64,000 bases of DNA from Saccharopolyspora dendranthemae (GCF_007829955.1 NZ_VIWX01000004.1:62001-126000), one strand, 5' to 3'; counted from the stretch's first letter, positions 51,750-60,944 are shown. The notes: generated from the letters alone by a model not told the origin. Program-made: numbers and translations.

Positions 51750-53771
51750 ATGACTACTTTCCGGCTCGCCGCAACGGAATTGCGACGACTCACCTCGGGC
51801 AAGCTGCCCAAGCTCGCGCTGCTCGCGGTCACCCTGGTGCCGCTGCTCTACGGCGCGATGTACATCTACGCCAACTGGGACCCCTACGGGAAGCTGGACT
51901 CGGTTCCCGCGGCGGTCGTCATCGACGACACCGGTGCCGAGAAGGACGACGGCCAGCCGCTCCGGGCCGGCGAGGACGTCTACGACGAACTGCTGGACTC
52001 CGGCACGTTCTCCTGGACGCGCACCGACCTCCAGCACGCCCAGGAGGGCGTGGCCAACGGCGACTACACCTTCGCGCTCGTGGTGCCCCGGGACTTCTCC
52101 GGCGCCCTGGTCTCCCCCGCCGATTTCGAGCCGCGGCAGGCGAAGCTGCAGCTGGTCACCAACGACGCGAACAACTACCTCGTAGGCACCATCGCCGACA
52201 AGCTCGCCGGTGAGGTCCGCAAGGGCGTGGCGGCCAACGCCGGGTCGACCGCCGCCGAGCAGTTCCTGCTGGGCTTCTCGACGGTGCACGACAAAACCGT
52301 CGAAGCCGCCAACGGCGCGGGGCAGCTCGCCGACGGCGCCGGACGGCTGCGCGACGGGCTCGGCCAAGCCGAGCAGGGTGGCACGCAGCTGTCCGACGGC
52401 GCGCACCAGCTGCTCTCCGGACAGCAGCAGCTGGCCTCGGGAGCCGACCGGCTCGCCGACGGAACCGGCCGGCTGCACACCGGACTGCAGACGCTGCAGT
52501 CCTCCACCGCCCAGCTGCCCGAGCAGACCGCGAAGCTGGCCGACGGCGCCGAGAAGGTCGCTCAGGGAAACGAGCAGCTCGCGCAGAAGGCCGACGTCGT
52601 CGGCAACGCCGCCCAGAGCGTCGTCGACAACCTGGAGCAGACCAAGGCGCAGACCGCTGCGCAGCTGCGCCAGGCCGGCGTCGACGAGGCCACCGTGCAG
52701 CGGATCGTCAACGGGTTGGACGAGCTCGGCAGCCCGGCCACCGATGCCAACGACAAGCTGCAGACGCAGGTCGGGCAGATCAACATGCTGTCCGACGGCG
52801 CCCGCCAGGTCGCCGACGGCAACCGCGCGCTGGCCAACGCCACGCCGCAGCTGAGCAACGGCATCCAGCAGCTCACCAGCGGCGCTGGGCAGGTCGACGA
52901 CGGCGCGGTGCAACTGCGCGACGGCCAGCAGCAGGCGCTGTCCGGCACCAGCAGGCTCGCCGACGGCGCGGACCAGCTCGTCGGCGGTGCCCAGCAGCTC
53001 CACGACGGGTCCGGCCAGCTCGCCGACGGGTCGAACACGCTGGCCAGCGAACTCGGCAAGGGTGCCGGCGACATCCCGAACCCGGACGACAAGACCCGGC
53101 AGGCCACCGCCGACACCATCGGCGACCCGGTCGCCGTCGACACCCAGGCGCAGGTCAAGGCCGACACCTACGGTGCCGGGCTGGCGCCCTACTTCATGGG
53201 GCTGGCCCTGTGGGTCGGCGGGTTCGTGCTGTTCCTGCTGATGCGGCCGATGTCCAACCGCGCGCTCGCCGCCGGCGTCGCGCCGTGGCGCGTCGCGCTG
53301 GGAGGCTGGCTGCCCGCCGCGCTGGTGGGCCTGGTGCAGGCGGTCCTGCTGCACGTCGTCGTCGTGTTCGCCATCGGCGTGCACCCGGCGCACCCCTGGT
53401 CGACGCTCGGATTCCTGATCCTGACCTCGCTCGCCTTCACCGCCGTGGTGCACTCGCTGAACGCGGCGTTCGGCCCGAAGGGCAAGTTCATCGCGCTGGT
53501 GATCCTGGTCCTGCAGCTGGTCACCGCGGGCGGCACGTTCCCGTGGCAGACCATCCCCGAGCCGCTGCACCCGCTGCACCAGGTCCTTCCGCTGGGTTAC
53601 GTGGTGACCGGCTTGCGGCACCTCATCTACGGCGGCGCGGAGGGTTCGGTCGCGCAGGCGGTGGCAGTGCTGCTCTGCTACCTCGTCGCGTCCCTGCTGC
53701 TCACCACGATCGCGGCCTGGCGCCAGCGCGTCTGGACGCCGAGCAGGCTCAAGCCGGAACTGTCCCTGTAG
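51750..53771 (+). CDS. YhgE/Pip-domain membrane protein
   Basis: 673 residues. One N-terminal helix (LALLAVTLVPLLYGAMYIYA) and five or six C-terminal helices (about 470-665) frame an extracellular region. Residues about 190-440 consist of repeated LADGAxxLxxG-like units (LADGAGRLRDG, LSDGAHQLLSG, LADGAEKVAQG, LADGADQLVGG), which should form a long helical stalk. This is the YhgE/phage-infection-protein layout, related to ABC-2 exporters and to type VII secretion accessory or phage-receptor proteins. ATG at 51750, with AAGG seven bases upstream. Confidence 0.85.
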   Translation: MTTFRLAATELRRLTSGKLPKLALLAVTLVPLLYGAMYIYANWDPYGKLDSVPAAVVIDDTGAEKDDGQPLRAGEDVYDELLDSGTFSWTRTDLQHAQEGVANGDYTFALVVPRDFSGALVSPADFEPRQAKLQLVTNDANNYLVGTIADKLAGEVRKGVAANAGSTAAEQFLLGFSTVHDKTVEAANGAGQLADGAGRLRDGLGQAEQGGTQLSDGAHQLLSGQQQLASGADRLADGTGRLHTGLQTLQSSTAQLPEQTAKLADGAEKVAQGNEQLAQKADVVGNAAQSVVDNLEQTKAQTAAQLRQAGVDEATVQRIVNGLDELGSPATDANDKLQTQVGQINMLSDGARQVADGNRALANATPQLSNGIQQLTSGAGQVDDGAVQLRDGQQQALSGTSRLADGADQLVGGAQQLHDGSGQLADGSNTLASELGKGAGDIPNPDDKTRQATADTIGDPVAVDTQAQVKADTYGAGLAPYFMGLALWVGGFVLFLLMRPMSNRALAAGVAPWRVALGGWLPAALVGLVQAVLLHVVVVFAIGVHPAHPWSTLGFLILTSLAFTAVVHSLNAAFGPKGKFIALVILVLQLVTAGGTFPWQTIPEPLHPLHQVLPLGYVVTGLRHLIYGGAEGSVAQAVAVLLCYLVASLLLTTIAAWRQRVWTPSRLKPELSL

Positions 53772-53779
53772 GAGACGAC

Positions 53780-53813
53780 GAACGCCCCGGAGCCGCGAAG
53801 CTCCGGGGCGTTC
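53780..53813. terminator. Bidirectional terminator
   Basis: GAACGCCCCGGAGC (53780-53793) pairs with GCTCCGGGGCGTTC (53800-53813), 14 bp, between the convergent YhgE and VOC genes. Confidence 0.85.
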
Positions 53814-53834
53814 TCGCGCACGACGGCGAGCGGG

Positions 53835-54224
53835 TCACTCCTCGTCGTAGCGGGCGATCTCGATGAGGTTGCCGTCGGGGTCGCGCAGGTACAGCGAGGT
53901 GATCGGGCCCTGGGAGCCGGTGCGGCCGACCGGGCCCTCCTCGATGCGGACCTCGTTGTTGCGCAGGTGCTCCTGCACGTCGGCGAGAGCCTGGCTGGTG
54001 ATGAAGCACAGGTTCGCCGAGCCCGGGACCGGGTGAGTCGCGGTCGGTTCGACCAGCTCGGACGCCGCGTGCAGCTTGATGGTCTGCTCGCCGAAGCGCA
54101 CCGCGCGCCGATCACCGGGGAACTCCACCGGCTCCATGCCGAGGACGTCCCGGTAGAACTCAACCGCCGTGTCCACATCGGCGACGGTGAGGACCAGGTG
54201 GTCGACTCGGTCGATGCTGATCAT
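53835..54224 (-). CDS. VOC-family (glyoxalase-like) protein
   Basis: 129 residues with two beta-alpha-beta-beta-beta modules: ISIDRVDHLVLTVADVDTAVEFYRDVLGM and the second half ending in ITSLYLRDPDGNLIEIARY. Metal ligands are the first His (VDHLVL), a His in TIKLHAASE, and the last Glu (NLIEIA). It resembles small bacterial glyoxalase/bleomycin-resistance relatives of the STM3117 type. GAGGAGG is just before the ATG at 54224. It sits alone downstream of polA on the same strand, after a 239-base gap in which I see nothing clear. Confidence 0.8.
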   Translation of the reverse strand: MISIDRVDHLVLTVADVDTAVEFYRDVLGMEPVEFPGDRRAVRFGEQTIKLHAASELVEPTATHPVPGSANLCFITSQALADVQEHLRNNEVRIEEGPVGRTGSQGPITSLYLRDPDGNLIEIARYDEE

Positions 54225-54463
54225 GCTCCTCCTCGGGGTCGGCGCGGTTCGCGTTCGGGGCGCACCGCGCCCTGGTGACGCCCCGCCGGCCACAACGCCG
54301 CAGCAGCCGAACCTGGCCGGAGCGTGTAGCGCAGGTTATCCGCACCGGTGTTCGGCACCCGCTGTCGGGCCCCACCGGCGGTGATGTCCGCCATTGCACA
54401 ACACCGCAGCGCTGCGTCAACCCCGGAATGAACGTTCCGTGATCGAGTCGAAATCACCTTCGA

Positions 54464-57157
54464 TCAGTGCGCGGCGGAATCCCACGACCGGCCGAAGCCC
54501 ACCGAGACCTCCAGCGGCACGTCCAGCGGGTACGCCGAGCCCATCTGCTCGCGCACCAGCTTCTCCACCACGTCCCGCTCGCCGTCGGCGACCTCGATGA
54601 TCAGTTCGTCGTGCACCTGCAGCAGGGTCCGCGAACGCAGCCCTTCGGAGGACATCGCGGAGTGCACGCCGAGCATGGCGACCTTGATGATGTCGGCGGC
54701 GCTGCCCTGGATCGGGGCGTTGAGCGCCATCCGCTCGGCCATCTCGCGGCGCTGGCGGTTGTCGCTGAGCAGGTCGGGCAGGTAGCGGCGGCGGCCCATG
54801 ATGGTGGAGGTGTAGCCGTCCTTGCGGGCCTGGTCGACGACCTCGCGCAGGTAGTCGCGGACCCGGCCGAAGCGCGCGAAGTAGGCGTCCATCTGCGCCT
54901 TGGCGTCCTCGGCGGAGATCCGCAGCTGCTGCGCCAGCCCGTAGGCCGACAACCCGTAGGCCAGGCCGTAGGACATCGCCTTGACCCGGCGGCGCAGCTC
55001 CTGGTCGACCTCCCCGATCGGCACGTCGAATGCCTGCGAGGCCACGTAGTTGTGCAGGTCCTCGCCGGTCTTGAACGCCTCGATGAGCCCCGCGTCACCG
55101 GACAGGTGCGCCATGATGCGCATCTCGATCTGGCTGTAGTCGGCGGTCATCAGCTCGGTGTACTCACCGCCGACGACGAACACCTCGCGGATCCGGCGGC
55201 CCTCTTCGGTGCGGATCGGGATGTTCTGCAGGTTCGGCTCGGTCGACGACAGCCTGCCGGTGGCCGCGATCGTCTGGTTGAAGGTGGTGTGGATCCGGCC
55301 GTCGTCCGCGATGGACTTCGCCAGACCCTCCACTGTGGTCTTGAGCCGGGTGGCGTCGCGGTGTTCCAGCATGTGCTGCAGGAACGGGTGCTCGGTCTTC
55401 TCGAACAGCGTCTGCAGCGCCTCGGCGTCGGTGGTGTAGCCGGTCTTGGTGCGCTTGGTCTTCGGCATGTTCAGCTCGTCGAACAGCACCACCTGCAGCT
55501 GCTTCGGCGAACCGAGGTTGATCTCCTTGCCGATGACGGCGTAGGCCTCCTGAGCGGCCTGCTTGACCCGCGCCGCGAAGCGCTCGCCCAGCTCGGCGAG
55601 CTGCTCGGCGTCCACCGCGATGCCCGCGCCCTCGAGCTCCGCGAGCACCAGCAGCAGCGGCAGTTCGAGGTCGGTGAGCAGCTTCGTGCTGTCGATGCCG
55701 GCGAGCTCGGTGTCCAGCGCGTCCGCGAGCTCGGCGACGGCGCGAGCCCGCAGCAGTTCGCCCGCGGCGGCCTTCTCCTTGCTCTCCGCCTCGTCCTCCA
55801 GCAGCGACAGCTGGCCGTCGTCGGAACCGCTGTCGGCGCGCAGCTCGCGCTGCAGGTAGCGCACGACCAGGTCGGGCAGCTCGAAGGAGCGCTGACCGGG
55901 GCGCACCAGGTAGGCCGCCAGCGCGGTGTCGCTGGTGAGCCCGGCGAGGGTCCAGCCGCGGTCGCGGACGGCGTGCAGCGGGCCCTTCACGTCGTGGGCG
56001 GCCTTGGGCAGCTCGGCGTCGGCCAGCCAGGAGGCCAGCGCCTGCTCGTCCTCACCGGTCAGCGAGGTGACGTCGACGAACGCGCCCGCTCCGTCGGCGG
56101 TGGCCAGCGCGAGACCGGTCAGGTCGCCGTGGCCGCGCGCCCAGGTTCCGGTGAACGAGAGGCCGACCCGGTTGCCGCCGCGCGCGTGCTCGCCGAGCCA
56201 GGCGGCCAGCTTACCGGGCTGGACGACGCCGCCGGTGATCTCGAAGCCCTCTTCGACCTCGGGTTCGGCGCTGGAGAGCGTGGCGAAGAGGCGGTCGCGC
56301 AGGACCCGGAACTCCAGGTCGTCGAACAACCGGTGCACCGCGTCGCGGTCCCAGGCGCGGACCTCCAGCTCGTCCGGCCCGGCCTCCAGCTCGACGTCGC
56401 GGACCAGCTCGGTGAGCTGGCGGTTGAGCAGCACCGACGACAGGTGCTCGCGCAGGTTGTCGCCCGCCTTGCCCTTGACCTCGTCGACCCGGTCCACGAG
56501 GCCGGCGAGGGACCCGAACTGCTGGATCCACTTGGTGACGGTCTTCTCCCCCACCCCCGGGATCTTGGGCAGGTTGTCCGACGGGTCGCCGCGCAACGCC
56601 GCGAAGTCGGGGTACTGCTCGGGCGTGAGGCCGTACTTGGCCTCCACGGCCTCGGGCGTGAACCGGGTCAGCTCGGACACGCCCTTGGTCGGGTACAGGA
56701 CGGTGACGGCGTCGGTGACCAGCTGCAGCGCGTCGCGGTCGCCGGTGCAGATGGCGACCTGGAACTCGCCGTCGGTGGCCTGGGTGGTCAGCGTGGCGAT
56801 GACGTCGTCGGCCTCGTAGTTGTCCTTGCTCAGCACCGGGATGTTCAGCGCGCCCAGGATGTCCTGGATGAGGCTGACCTGACCCTTGAACTCGTCGGGG
56901 CTGGCGCTGCGGTTGGCCTTGTACTCGGTGAAGGTCTCGCTGCGGAAGGTCTTGCGGGACACGTCGAAGGCGACCGCGAGGTGGGTGGGCTGCTCATCGC
57001 GCAGCAAGTTGATCAGCATCGAGGTGAACCCGTACACCGCGTTGGTGTGCTGCCCCGTCGCCGTCTGGAAGTTCTCCTTCGGCAGGGCGTAGAAGGCGCG
57101 GTAGGCCATCGAGTGGCCATCGATCAACAGCAGGCGTCGGTCCTCGGAATGCGTCAC
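54464..57157 (-). CDS. polA: DNA polymerase I
   Basis: 897 residues: 5'-3' exonuclease domain (1-300, LLLIDGHSMAYRAFYALP, DEFKGQVSLIQDILGALNIP, GDPSDNLPKIPGVGEKT), a central 3'-5' exonuclease-like domain that appears to lack the catalytic acidic residues, as in other actinobacteria, and the polymerase domain with motif A TADYSQIEMRIMAHLS, motif B RRVKAMSYGLAYGLSAYGL and motif C QVHDELIIEV. It fills repair and lagging-strand gaps. I place the start at GTG 57157, seven bases after a -10 TAAACT, so the message is leaderless. Confidence 0.95.
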   Translation of the reverse strand: MTHSEDRRLLLIDGHSMAYRAFYALPKENFQTATGQHTNAVYGFTSMLINLLRDEQPTHLAVAFDVSRKTFRSETFTEYKANRSASPDEFKGQVSLIQDILGALNIPVLSKDNYEADDVIATLTTQATDGEFQVAICTGDRDALQLVTDAVTVLYPTKGVSELTRFTPEAVEAKYGLTPEQYPDFAALRGDPSDNLPKIPGVGEKTVTKWIQQFGSLAGLVDRVDEVKGKAGDNLREHLSSVLLNRQLTELVRDVELEAGPDELEVRAWDRDAVHRLFDDLEFRVLRDRLFATLSSAEPEVEEGFEITGGVVQPGKLAAWLGEHARGGNRVGLSFTGTWARGHGDLTGLALATADGAGAFVDVTSLTGEDEQALASWLADAELPKAAHDVKGPLHAVRDRGWTLAGLTSDTALAAYLVRPGQRSFELPDLVVRYLQRELRADSGSDDGQLSLLEDEAESKEKAAAGELLRARAVAELADALDTELAGIDSTKLLTDLELPLLLVLAELEGAGIAVDAEQLAELGERFAARVKQAAQEAYAVIGKEINLGSPKQLQVVLFDELNMPKTKRTKTGYTTDAEALQTLFEKTEHPFLQHMLEHRDATRLKTTVEGLAKSIADDGRIHTTFNQTIAATGRLSSTEPNLQNIPIRTEEGRRIREVFVVGGEYTELMTADYSQIEMRIMAHLSGDAGLIEAFKTGEDLHNYVASQAFDVPIGEVDQELRRRVKAMSYGLAYGLSAYGLAQQLRISAEDAKAQMDAYFARFGRVRDYLREVVDQARKDGYTSTIMGRRRYLPDLLSDNRQRREMAERMALNAPIQGSAADIIKVAMLGVHSAMSSEGLRSRTLLQVHDELIIEVADGERDVVEKLVREQMGSAYPLDVPLEVSVGFGRSWDSAAH

Positions 57158-57164
57158 GGCCGCG

Positions 57165-57170
57165 AGTTTA
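57165..57170 (-). promoter_or_regulatory. -10 hexamer of polA
   Basis: Leftward TAAACT ends seven bases before the polA GTG. The divergent thioesterase gene starts only 61 bases away. Confidence 0.5.
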
Positions 57171-57218
57171 GGCTGAAGCTCTGACAGCCAGTACCGCAGG
57201 CGACGGGGAGGACCGACG

Positions 57219-57659
57219 GTGCCCGATTCCACCCATGACGAGGCCGTGACCAGCGAGATCGCTGAGTTGATCAAGACGGTGAACTCCGGCGAGGAACAGC
57301 TCAGCGCCCGGATGGGCATCGAGATCGTCGAATACACGCCCGATCGAGTGGTCGCGACCATGCCGGTGGCGGGCAACCGCCAGCCCTATGGCCTGCTGCA
57401 CGGCGGCGCGAACGCGGTGCTCGCCGAGCAGGTCGCCTCGATCGCTGCCGCGCTGGGCGCGGGCCAGGACCGCATCGCACTGGGCCTGGAGCTGATCTGC
57501 ACCCACCACCGCCCGGCCACCGAGGGCCTGGTCACCGCGGTGAGCACGCGGCTGCACCAAGGGCGCACGACCGCGACCTACGACGTGGAGATCACCGACG
57601 AGCAGGGCCGCCGCACTTGTTCGGCCCGCCTGACCTGTTCGATCCGCGACAAGGCGTGA
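57219..57659 (+). CDS. PaaI-family hot-dog thioesterase
   Basis: 146-residue hot-dog thioesterase of the PaaI/YdiI type: GIEIVEYTPDRVVATMPV, then NRQPYGLLHGGANAVLAEQVAS with the conserved HGG and following acidic residue, and SARLTCSIRDK at the end. It hydrolyses acyl-CoA esters, perhaps aromatic. Divergent from polA, a neighbour it shares with mycobacteria. GGAGG precedes the GTG start. Confidence 0.85.
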   Translation: MPDSTHDEAVTSEIAELIKTVNSGEEQLSARMGIEIVEYTPDRVVATMPVAGNRQPYGLLHGGANAVLAEQVASIAAALGAGQDRIALGLELICTHHRPATEGLVTAVSTRLHQGRTTATYDVEITDEQGRRTCSARLTCSIRDKA

Positions 57660-57663
57660 AAAA

Positions 57664-57688
57664 AGCGGGGTGCCGGTGGCACCCCGCT
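57664..57688. terminator. Terminator between thioesterase and pdtaR
   Basis: AGCGGGGTGCC (57664-57674) pairs with GGCACCCCGCT (57678-57688) with a 3-base loop. A run of six A on the left becomes U6 after the stem for leftward transcription, so this is a classical terminator for pdtaR. Confidence 0.9.
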
Positions 57689-57701
57689 CTTCCGTCGTCG
57701 A

Positions 57702-58313
57702 TCAGGACAGGTTCTCCAGAACCGCCTGGGCGACCGCCTTCATCGTGGTGCGGCGATCCATCGCCGTTCGCTGCAGCCAGCGGAAGGACTCGGGTTCGGA
57801 GAGGTTGTGCTTGCTCATCAGCAGGCCCTTGGCCTTCTCGATGGTCTTGCGCGCCTCAAGCCGCTCGTTGAGGTCGTTGACCTCGGACTCCAGCGCCTGC
57901 ACCTCGGTGAACCGGGACACCGCCAGCTCGATGGCCGGCACCAGGTCGCGCTTGGCGAAGGGCTTGACCAGGTAGGCCATGGCCCCGGCGTCGCGCGCCC
58001 GCTCCACCAGATCGCGCTGGCTGAAGGCGGTCAGGATGACCACCGGCGCGATCCGGTCCCCAGCGATGTTGGAAGCGGCCTCGATGCCGTCCATCTTCGG
58101 CATCTTGATGTCCAGGATCACCAGATCGGGTCGGAGTTCCTCGGCGAGCCGAACGGCTTCCTGTCCGTCACCAGCCTCGCCGACGACCTGGTAGCCCTCT
58201 TCTCGGAGCATCTCCACCAGGTCAAGCCTGATCAACGCCTCGTCCTCGGCCACGAGTACGCGACGTTCGACGGGCTTGGCCTCGCGTGTGTCCTCGGCAG
58301 CCGGCGTCGTCAC
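57702..58313 (-). CDS. pdtaR: PdtaR-type response regulator with ANTAR domain
   Basis: 203 residues: a receiver domain (22-140, with VLVAEDEALIRLDLVEML, phospho-acceptor in LVILDIKMPKMDG, and Lys in YLVKPFAKRDL) and an ANTAR RNA-binding domain (145-200, IEKAKGLLMSKHNLSEPESF, RWLQRTAMDRRTTMK). The family counters transcription termination by binding two-hairpin RNA motifs when phosphorylated by PdtaS. No PdtaS gene is in the window, as in mycobacteria, where it is unlinked. GTG start behind GGAGG. Confidence 0.9.
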   Translation of the reverse strand: MTTPAAEDTREAKPVERRVLVAEDEALIRLDLVEMLREEGYQVVGEAGDGQEAVRLAEELRPDLVILDIKMPKMDGIEAASNIAGDRIAPVVILTAFSQRDLVERARDAGAMAYLVKPFAKRDLVPAIELAVSRFTEVQALESEVNDLNERLEARKTIEKAKGLLMSKHNLSEPESFRWLQRTAMDRRTTMKAVAQAVLENLS

Positions 58314-58432
58314 CGGGATCCTCCAGTAGAACTCGGGTCCGCCGATGCGGTTTGCATCGGAAACCGCAGCTTACCGGTAGTGACTTGACGCCGAGGTTAC
58401 GAGGCGGCGTGACCATTGCGACATCCCTGGGC

Positions 58433-59812
58433 TCACGCGTTCGAAGCCTTCCGCCGCACGAACACGAGGTAGATCAGCAGGATCGCGGCGACGCTGATGA
58501 GGCTCAGCACGAGCTGCGATCGGATGTCCGGGACGAAGGCCATGGTGACGATCACGGTGGCGATCAGCGCGAGGGTGATCCACGTGAGGTACGGGAACAG
58601 CCACATCTTCAGCTTCAACGACTCCGGCGCTTCGAGCTCCAGGCGGCGGCGCATCCGCAGCTGCGAGAGCGCGATCATGCCGTAGATGAACAGCGCCACC
58701 GCCCCGGCGCTGTTGATGATGAAGTAGAAGATCGTGTCCGGAGCGACGTAGCTGGCCGCAACGGCGACGTAACCGACCAGTGTGGACAGCACGATCGCCT
58801 TCCACGGCACCCCGCGGCCGTTGAGATCCCGCACCCACGAAGGGGCGAACGAGCGCCGCTGCAACGCGAACAGCATCCGGGAAGCCGTGTAGAGGCCGGA
58901 GTTGAGCACCGAGATCACCGCGGTGAAGACCACGACGTCGACGACCACTTCGGCCGCCGGGAGCCCGAACCGGGTGAACGCCGCCGCGTACGGGCTTCCC
59001 TCGGTGGGAATCTGGTCCCAGGGAGTGATCATCACCAGCAGCGCCACGGATCCCACGTAGAACATCAGCACCCGCCACACCACGGCCTTGGTCGCCTTGG
59101 CCACCGAGCGCTCCGGCTCGTCGGACTCAGCGGAGACGATGGTGACGATCTCGGTCCCGAAGTAGGAGAAGATCACGATCACAACGCCGTGCAGCACGGA
59201 GAAGCCGCCGTGCGCGAAGAACCCGTCCTTGCCGATGTTGCTCACCGACATCTCGGCGCCGGGCCACAGTCCGAACACGAACAAGGCCCCGCACACCAGG
59301 AAGATCACGATCGTGATGACCTTGATGGAGGCCAGCCAGAACTCCGTCTCGCCGAACGAGCGCACGGACACGAGGTTGGTGCCCGTCAGCACCATCATGA
59401 GCACCAGCGAGATGACCCACTGCGGCACCATCGGGAGCAACGGGTTGATCAGCTCAGCCCCGGCGACGGCCTCGAAGGCCACCACGCCGACCCAGTAGTA
59501 CCAGTACAGCCAGCCGAGGGTGAATCCCGCCCACTCCCCCAGCGACGTCCGCGCGTACTCCATGAAGGAGCCCAAAGTGGGTGCCGCGGTGGCCATCTCG
59601 CCGAGCATCCGCATGACCAGGACGACGATCAGCCCACCGATCGCGTAGGACACCACGGCCGCCGGCCCCACGGTGGAGATCACCGCACCGCTGCCGATGA
59701 ACAGGCTCGCCCCGATGATCCCGCCGAGCGCGATCATCTGCAGATGCCGGTTCTTCAGGCTCTGCCGCAACCCCGACGGCGTCGGCTCCACCTGAGTTCT
59801 CTCATCGACCAA
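58433..59812 (-). CDS. Amino-acid permease (APC family, GabP/AnsP-like)
   Basis: 459 residues with 12 predicted helices. The first helix region RHLQMIALGGIIGASLFIGSG, then GEWAGFTLGWLYWYYWVGVV, and FSYFGTEIVTIVSAESDEPE are diagnostic of the amino-acid transporter (AAT) branch of the APC superfamily, which includes GABA, asparagine and proline carriers. The TTG at 59812 has GGAGG five bases upstream; the GTG three bases further up is too close to that site. Single gene, lying between pdtaR and the tRNA. Substrate not predictable. Confidence 0.85.
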   Translation of the reverse strand: MVDERTQVEPTPSGLRQSLKNRHLQMIALGGIIGASLFIGSGAVISTVGPAAVVSYAIGGLIVVLVMRMLGEMATAAPTLGSFMEYARTSLGEWAGFTLGWLYWYYWVGVVAFEAVAGAELINPLLPMVPQWVISLVLMMVLTGTNLVSVRSFGETEFWLASIKVITIVIFLVCGALFVFGLWPGAEMSVSNIGKDGFFAHGGFSVLHGVVIVIFSYFGTEIVTIVSAESDEPERSVAKATKAVVWRVLMFYVGSVALLVMITPWDQIPTEGSPYAAAFTRFGLPAAEVVVDVVVFTAVISVLNSGLYTASRMLFALQRRSFAPSWVRDLNGRGVPWKAIVLSTLVGYVAVAASYVAPDTIFYFIINSAGAVALFIYGMIALSQLRMRRRLELEAPESLKLKMWLFPYLTWITLALIATVIVTMAFVPDIRSQLVLSLISVAAILLIYLVFVRRKASNA

Positions 59813-59992
59813 CACGGCCTCCGCGCGTTCGACCCGCCACACACTGCACGACCCCGCGAACCTAAACCCCCGTGATCGCCACCACCAGACCCCAGAGCCA
59901 ATCCATCCCGAAAAGCTCTGACCAGGAGTAACGCACCGGCCACCCTCCCGGAAGACGCTGATCGGCCGTCCCGTATGCTGACGACAAGACCA

Positions 59993-60065
59993 GCCCCCGT
60001 AGCCCAACGGCAGAGGCAGCGGACTCAAAATCCGTACAGTGTGAGTTCGAATCTCACCGGGGGCA
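59993..60065 (+). tRNA. tRNA with anticodon CAA, probable tRNA-Leu
   Basis: 73 bases fold into a full cloverleaf: acceptor GCCCCCG/CGGGGGC plus discriminator A, anticodon stem GCGGA/TCCGT with loop CTCAAAA (anticodon CAA), and T-arm GTGAG-TTCGAAT-CTCAC. CCA is not encoded. Anticodon CAA reads UUG (Leu). The variable loop is only five bases (ACAGT), whereas leucine tRNAs normally have a long variable arm. The short form makes the charging identity less certain. It lies next to pdtaR, and the 3' side borders atypical DNA. Confidence 0.9.
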
Positions 60066-60246
60066 CATATCGCATCCTCACAACATTGTTCCGGTCGTGA
60101 GCTGGGAAAACGGACGTGAGCTTCAATTGGTGTGCCACTATTGAGTGCGAACGTCTCGCCCCAACCCGTGGCTTCGAAGCACCCTGTTCTCGCGGCTGGA
60201 CAGCTAGACTTGCACCGTCAAGAATCTCAGCCGGAAGGAGTCGCTG

Positions 60247-60444
60247 GTGAGCATCGAAACACCCGAGATGGTCACAGTCCCCCGCGCTGAATGGGAGTCG
60301 TTGCGCGCCGAGGTCCGGCGACTGCGACGCGAGGTTGGTCAGCAAGAGGCAGTTTCTCGCATCCAGGCCGATCCCGGACCAGGCGATGACGTGCCCACCT
60401 TCTCGCGAGACCAACTCGCCGAGGCATGGGGAATCACGGAGTGA
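60247..60444 (+). CDS. Antitoxin of a RelE/ParE-type pair
   Basis: 65 residues: MVTVPRAEWESLRAEVRRLRREV-type helix followed by an acidic, Pro-rich tail ending DQLAEAWGITE. The coiled N-terminus suits dimerisation and the tail suits wrapping around a toxin. GGAAGGAG lies before the GTG start. It overlaps the next gene by GTGA. No named antitoxin family is certain. Confidence 0.65.
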   Translation: MSIETPEMVTVPRAEWESLRAEVRRLRREVGQQEAVSRIQADPGPGDDVPTFSRDQLAEAWGITE

Positions 60445-60710
60445 GCGACCGCCTTATTCGCTTCCCCGGACGATCATGGGCCGAAATCGAAGCGCTGCCT
60501 GAAGCAGTCCGGTGGGCAGCCCAACGCACGATCTTCCACCTACTCGATGAGCCGGTTCCCACCCTTGCCGATCCATTTCCTCAAGGTGACCCGATTCCAG
60601 GTGCCTACGAACTTCACCTGTCCTCGAACAACGTGACCATCTGGTACACGGTCACTCCGCACGAGGGGCAGGAAATCATCAGCGTCCAGCACGTCAAGAT
60701 CGACACCTGA
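60441..60710 (+). CDS. RelE/ParE-superfamily toxin
   Basis: 89 residues: RLIRFPGRSWAEIEALPEAV, a helix pair, then a beta-sheet ending ELHLSSNNVTIWYTVTPHEG and ISVQHVKI. The length, the alpha-alpha-beta pattern and the coupled upstream antitoxin point to a RelE/ParE-type mRNA interferase or gyrase inhibitor; the usual C-terminal basic catalytic residues are weak, so activity is uncertain. GTG at 60441 overlaps the antitoxin stop. A terminator follows. Confidence 0.7.
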   Translation: MSDRLIRFPGRSWAEIEALPEAVRWAAQRTIFHLLDEPVPTLADPFPQGDPIPGAYELHLSSNNVTIWYTVTPHEGQEIISVQHVKIDT

Positions 60711-60719
60711 CACCGGCAC

Positions 60720-60738
60720 CTCGGGCGCGAAGCCCGAG
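60720..60738 (+). terminator. Terminator of the toxin-antitoxin pair
   Basis: CTCGGGC (60720-60726) pairs with GCCCGAG (60732-60738), a 7-bp stem with a 5-base loop ten bases after the toxin stop. From there to 60944 I find no gene. Confidence 0.65.
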
Positions 60739-60944
60739 TGAGCACGAGCCGCTCGCAATAGGACCGCGACTTTCTGGGACATCGTCTTCAACGGGATGAA
60801 TCGGACATCGTCGGCGGAGCCGCGACCAACGTGATGGTGCACCGCGCCCTGCGGGTCCCCGACCGAATCCAGTGGACCACCCGAATTCGAAAGCCCGCCA
60901 GCGCACTATGCGCGATCCTTCATAGTCGCGGGCCAACGGCGTGA

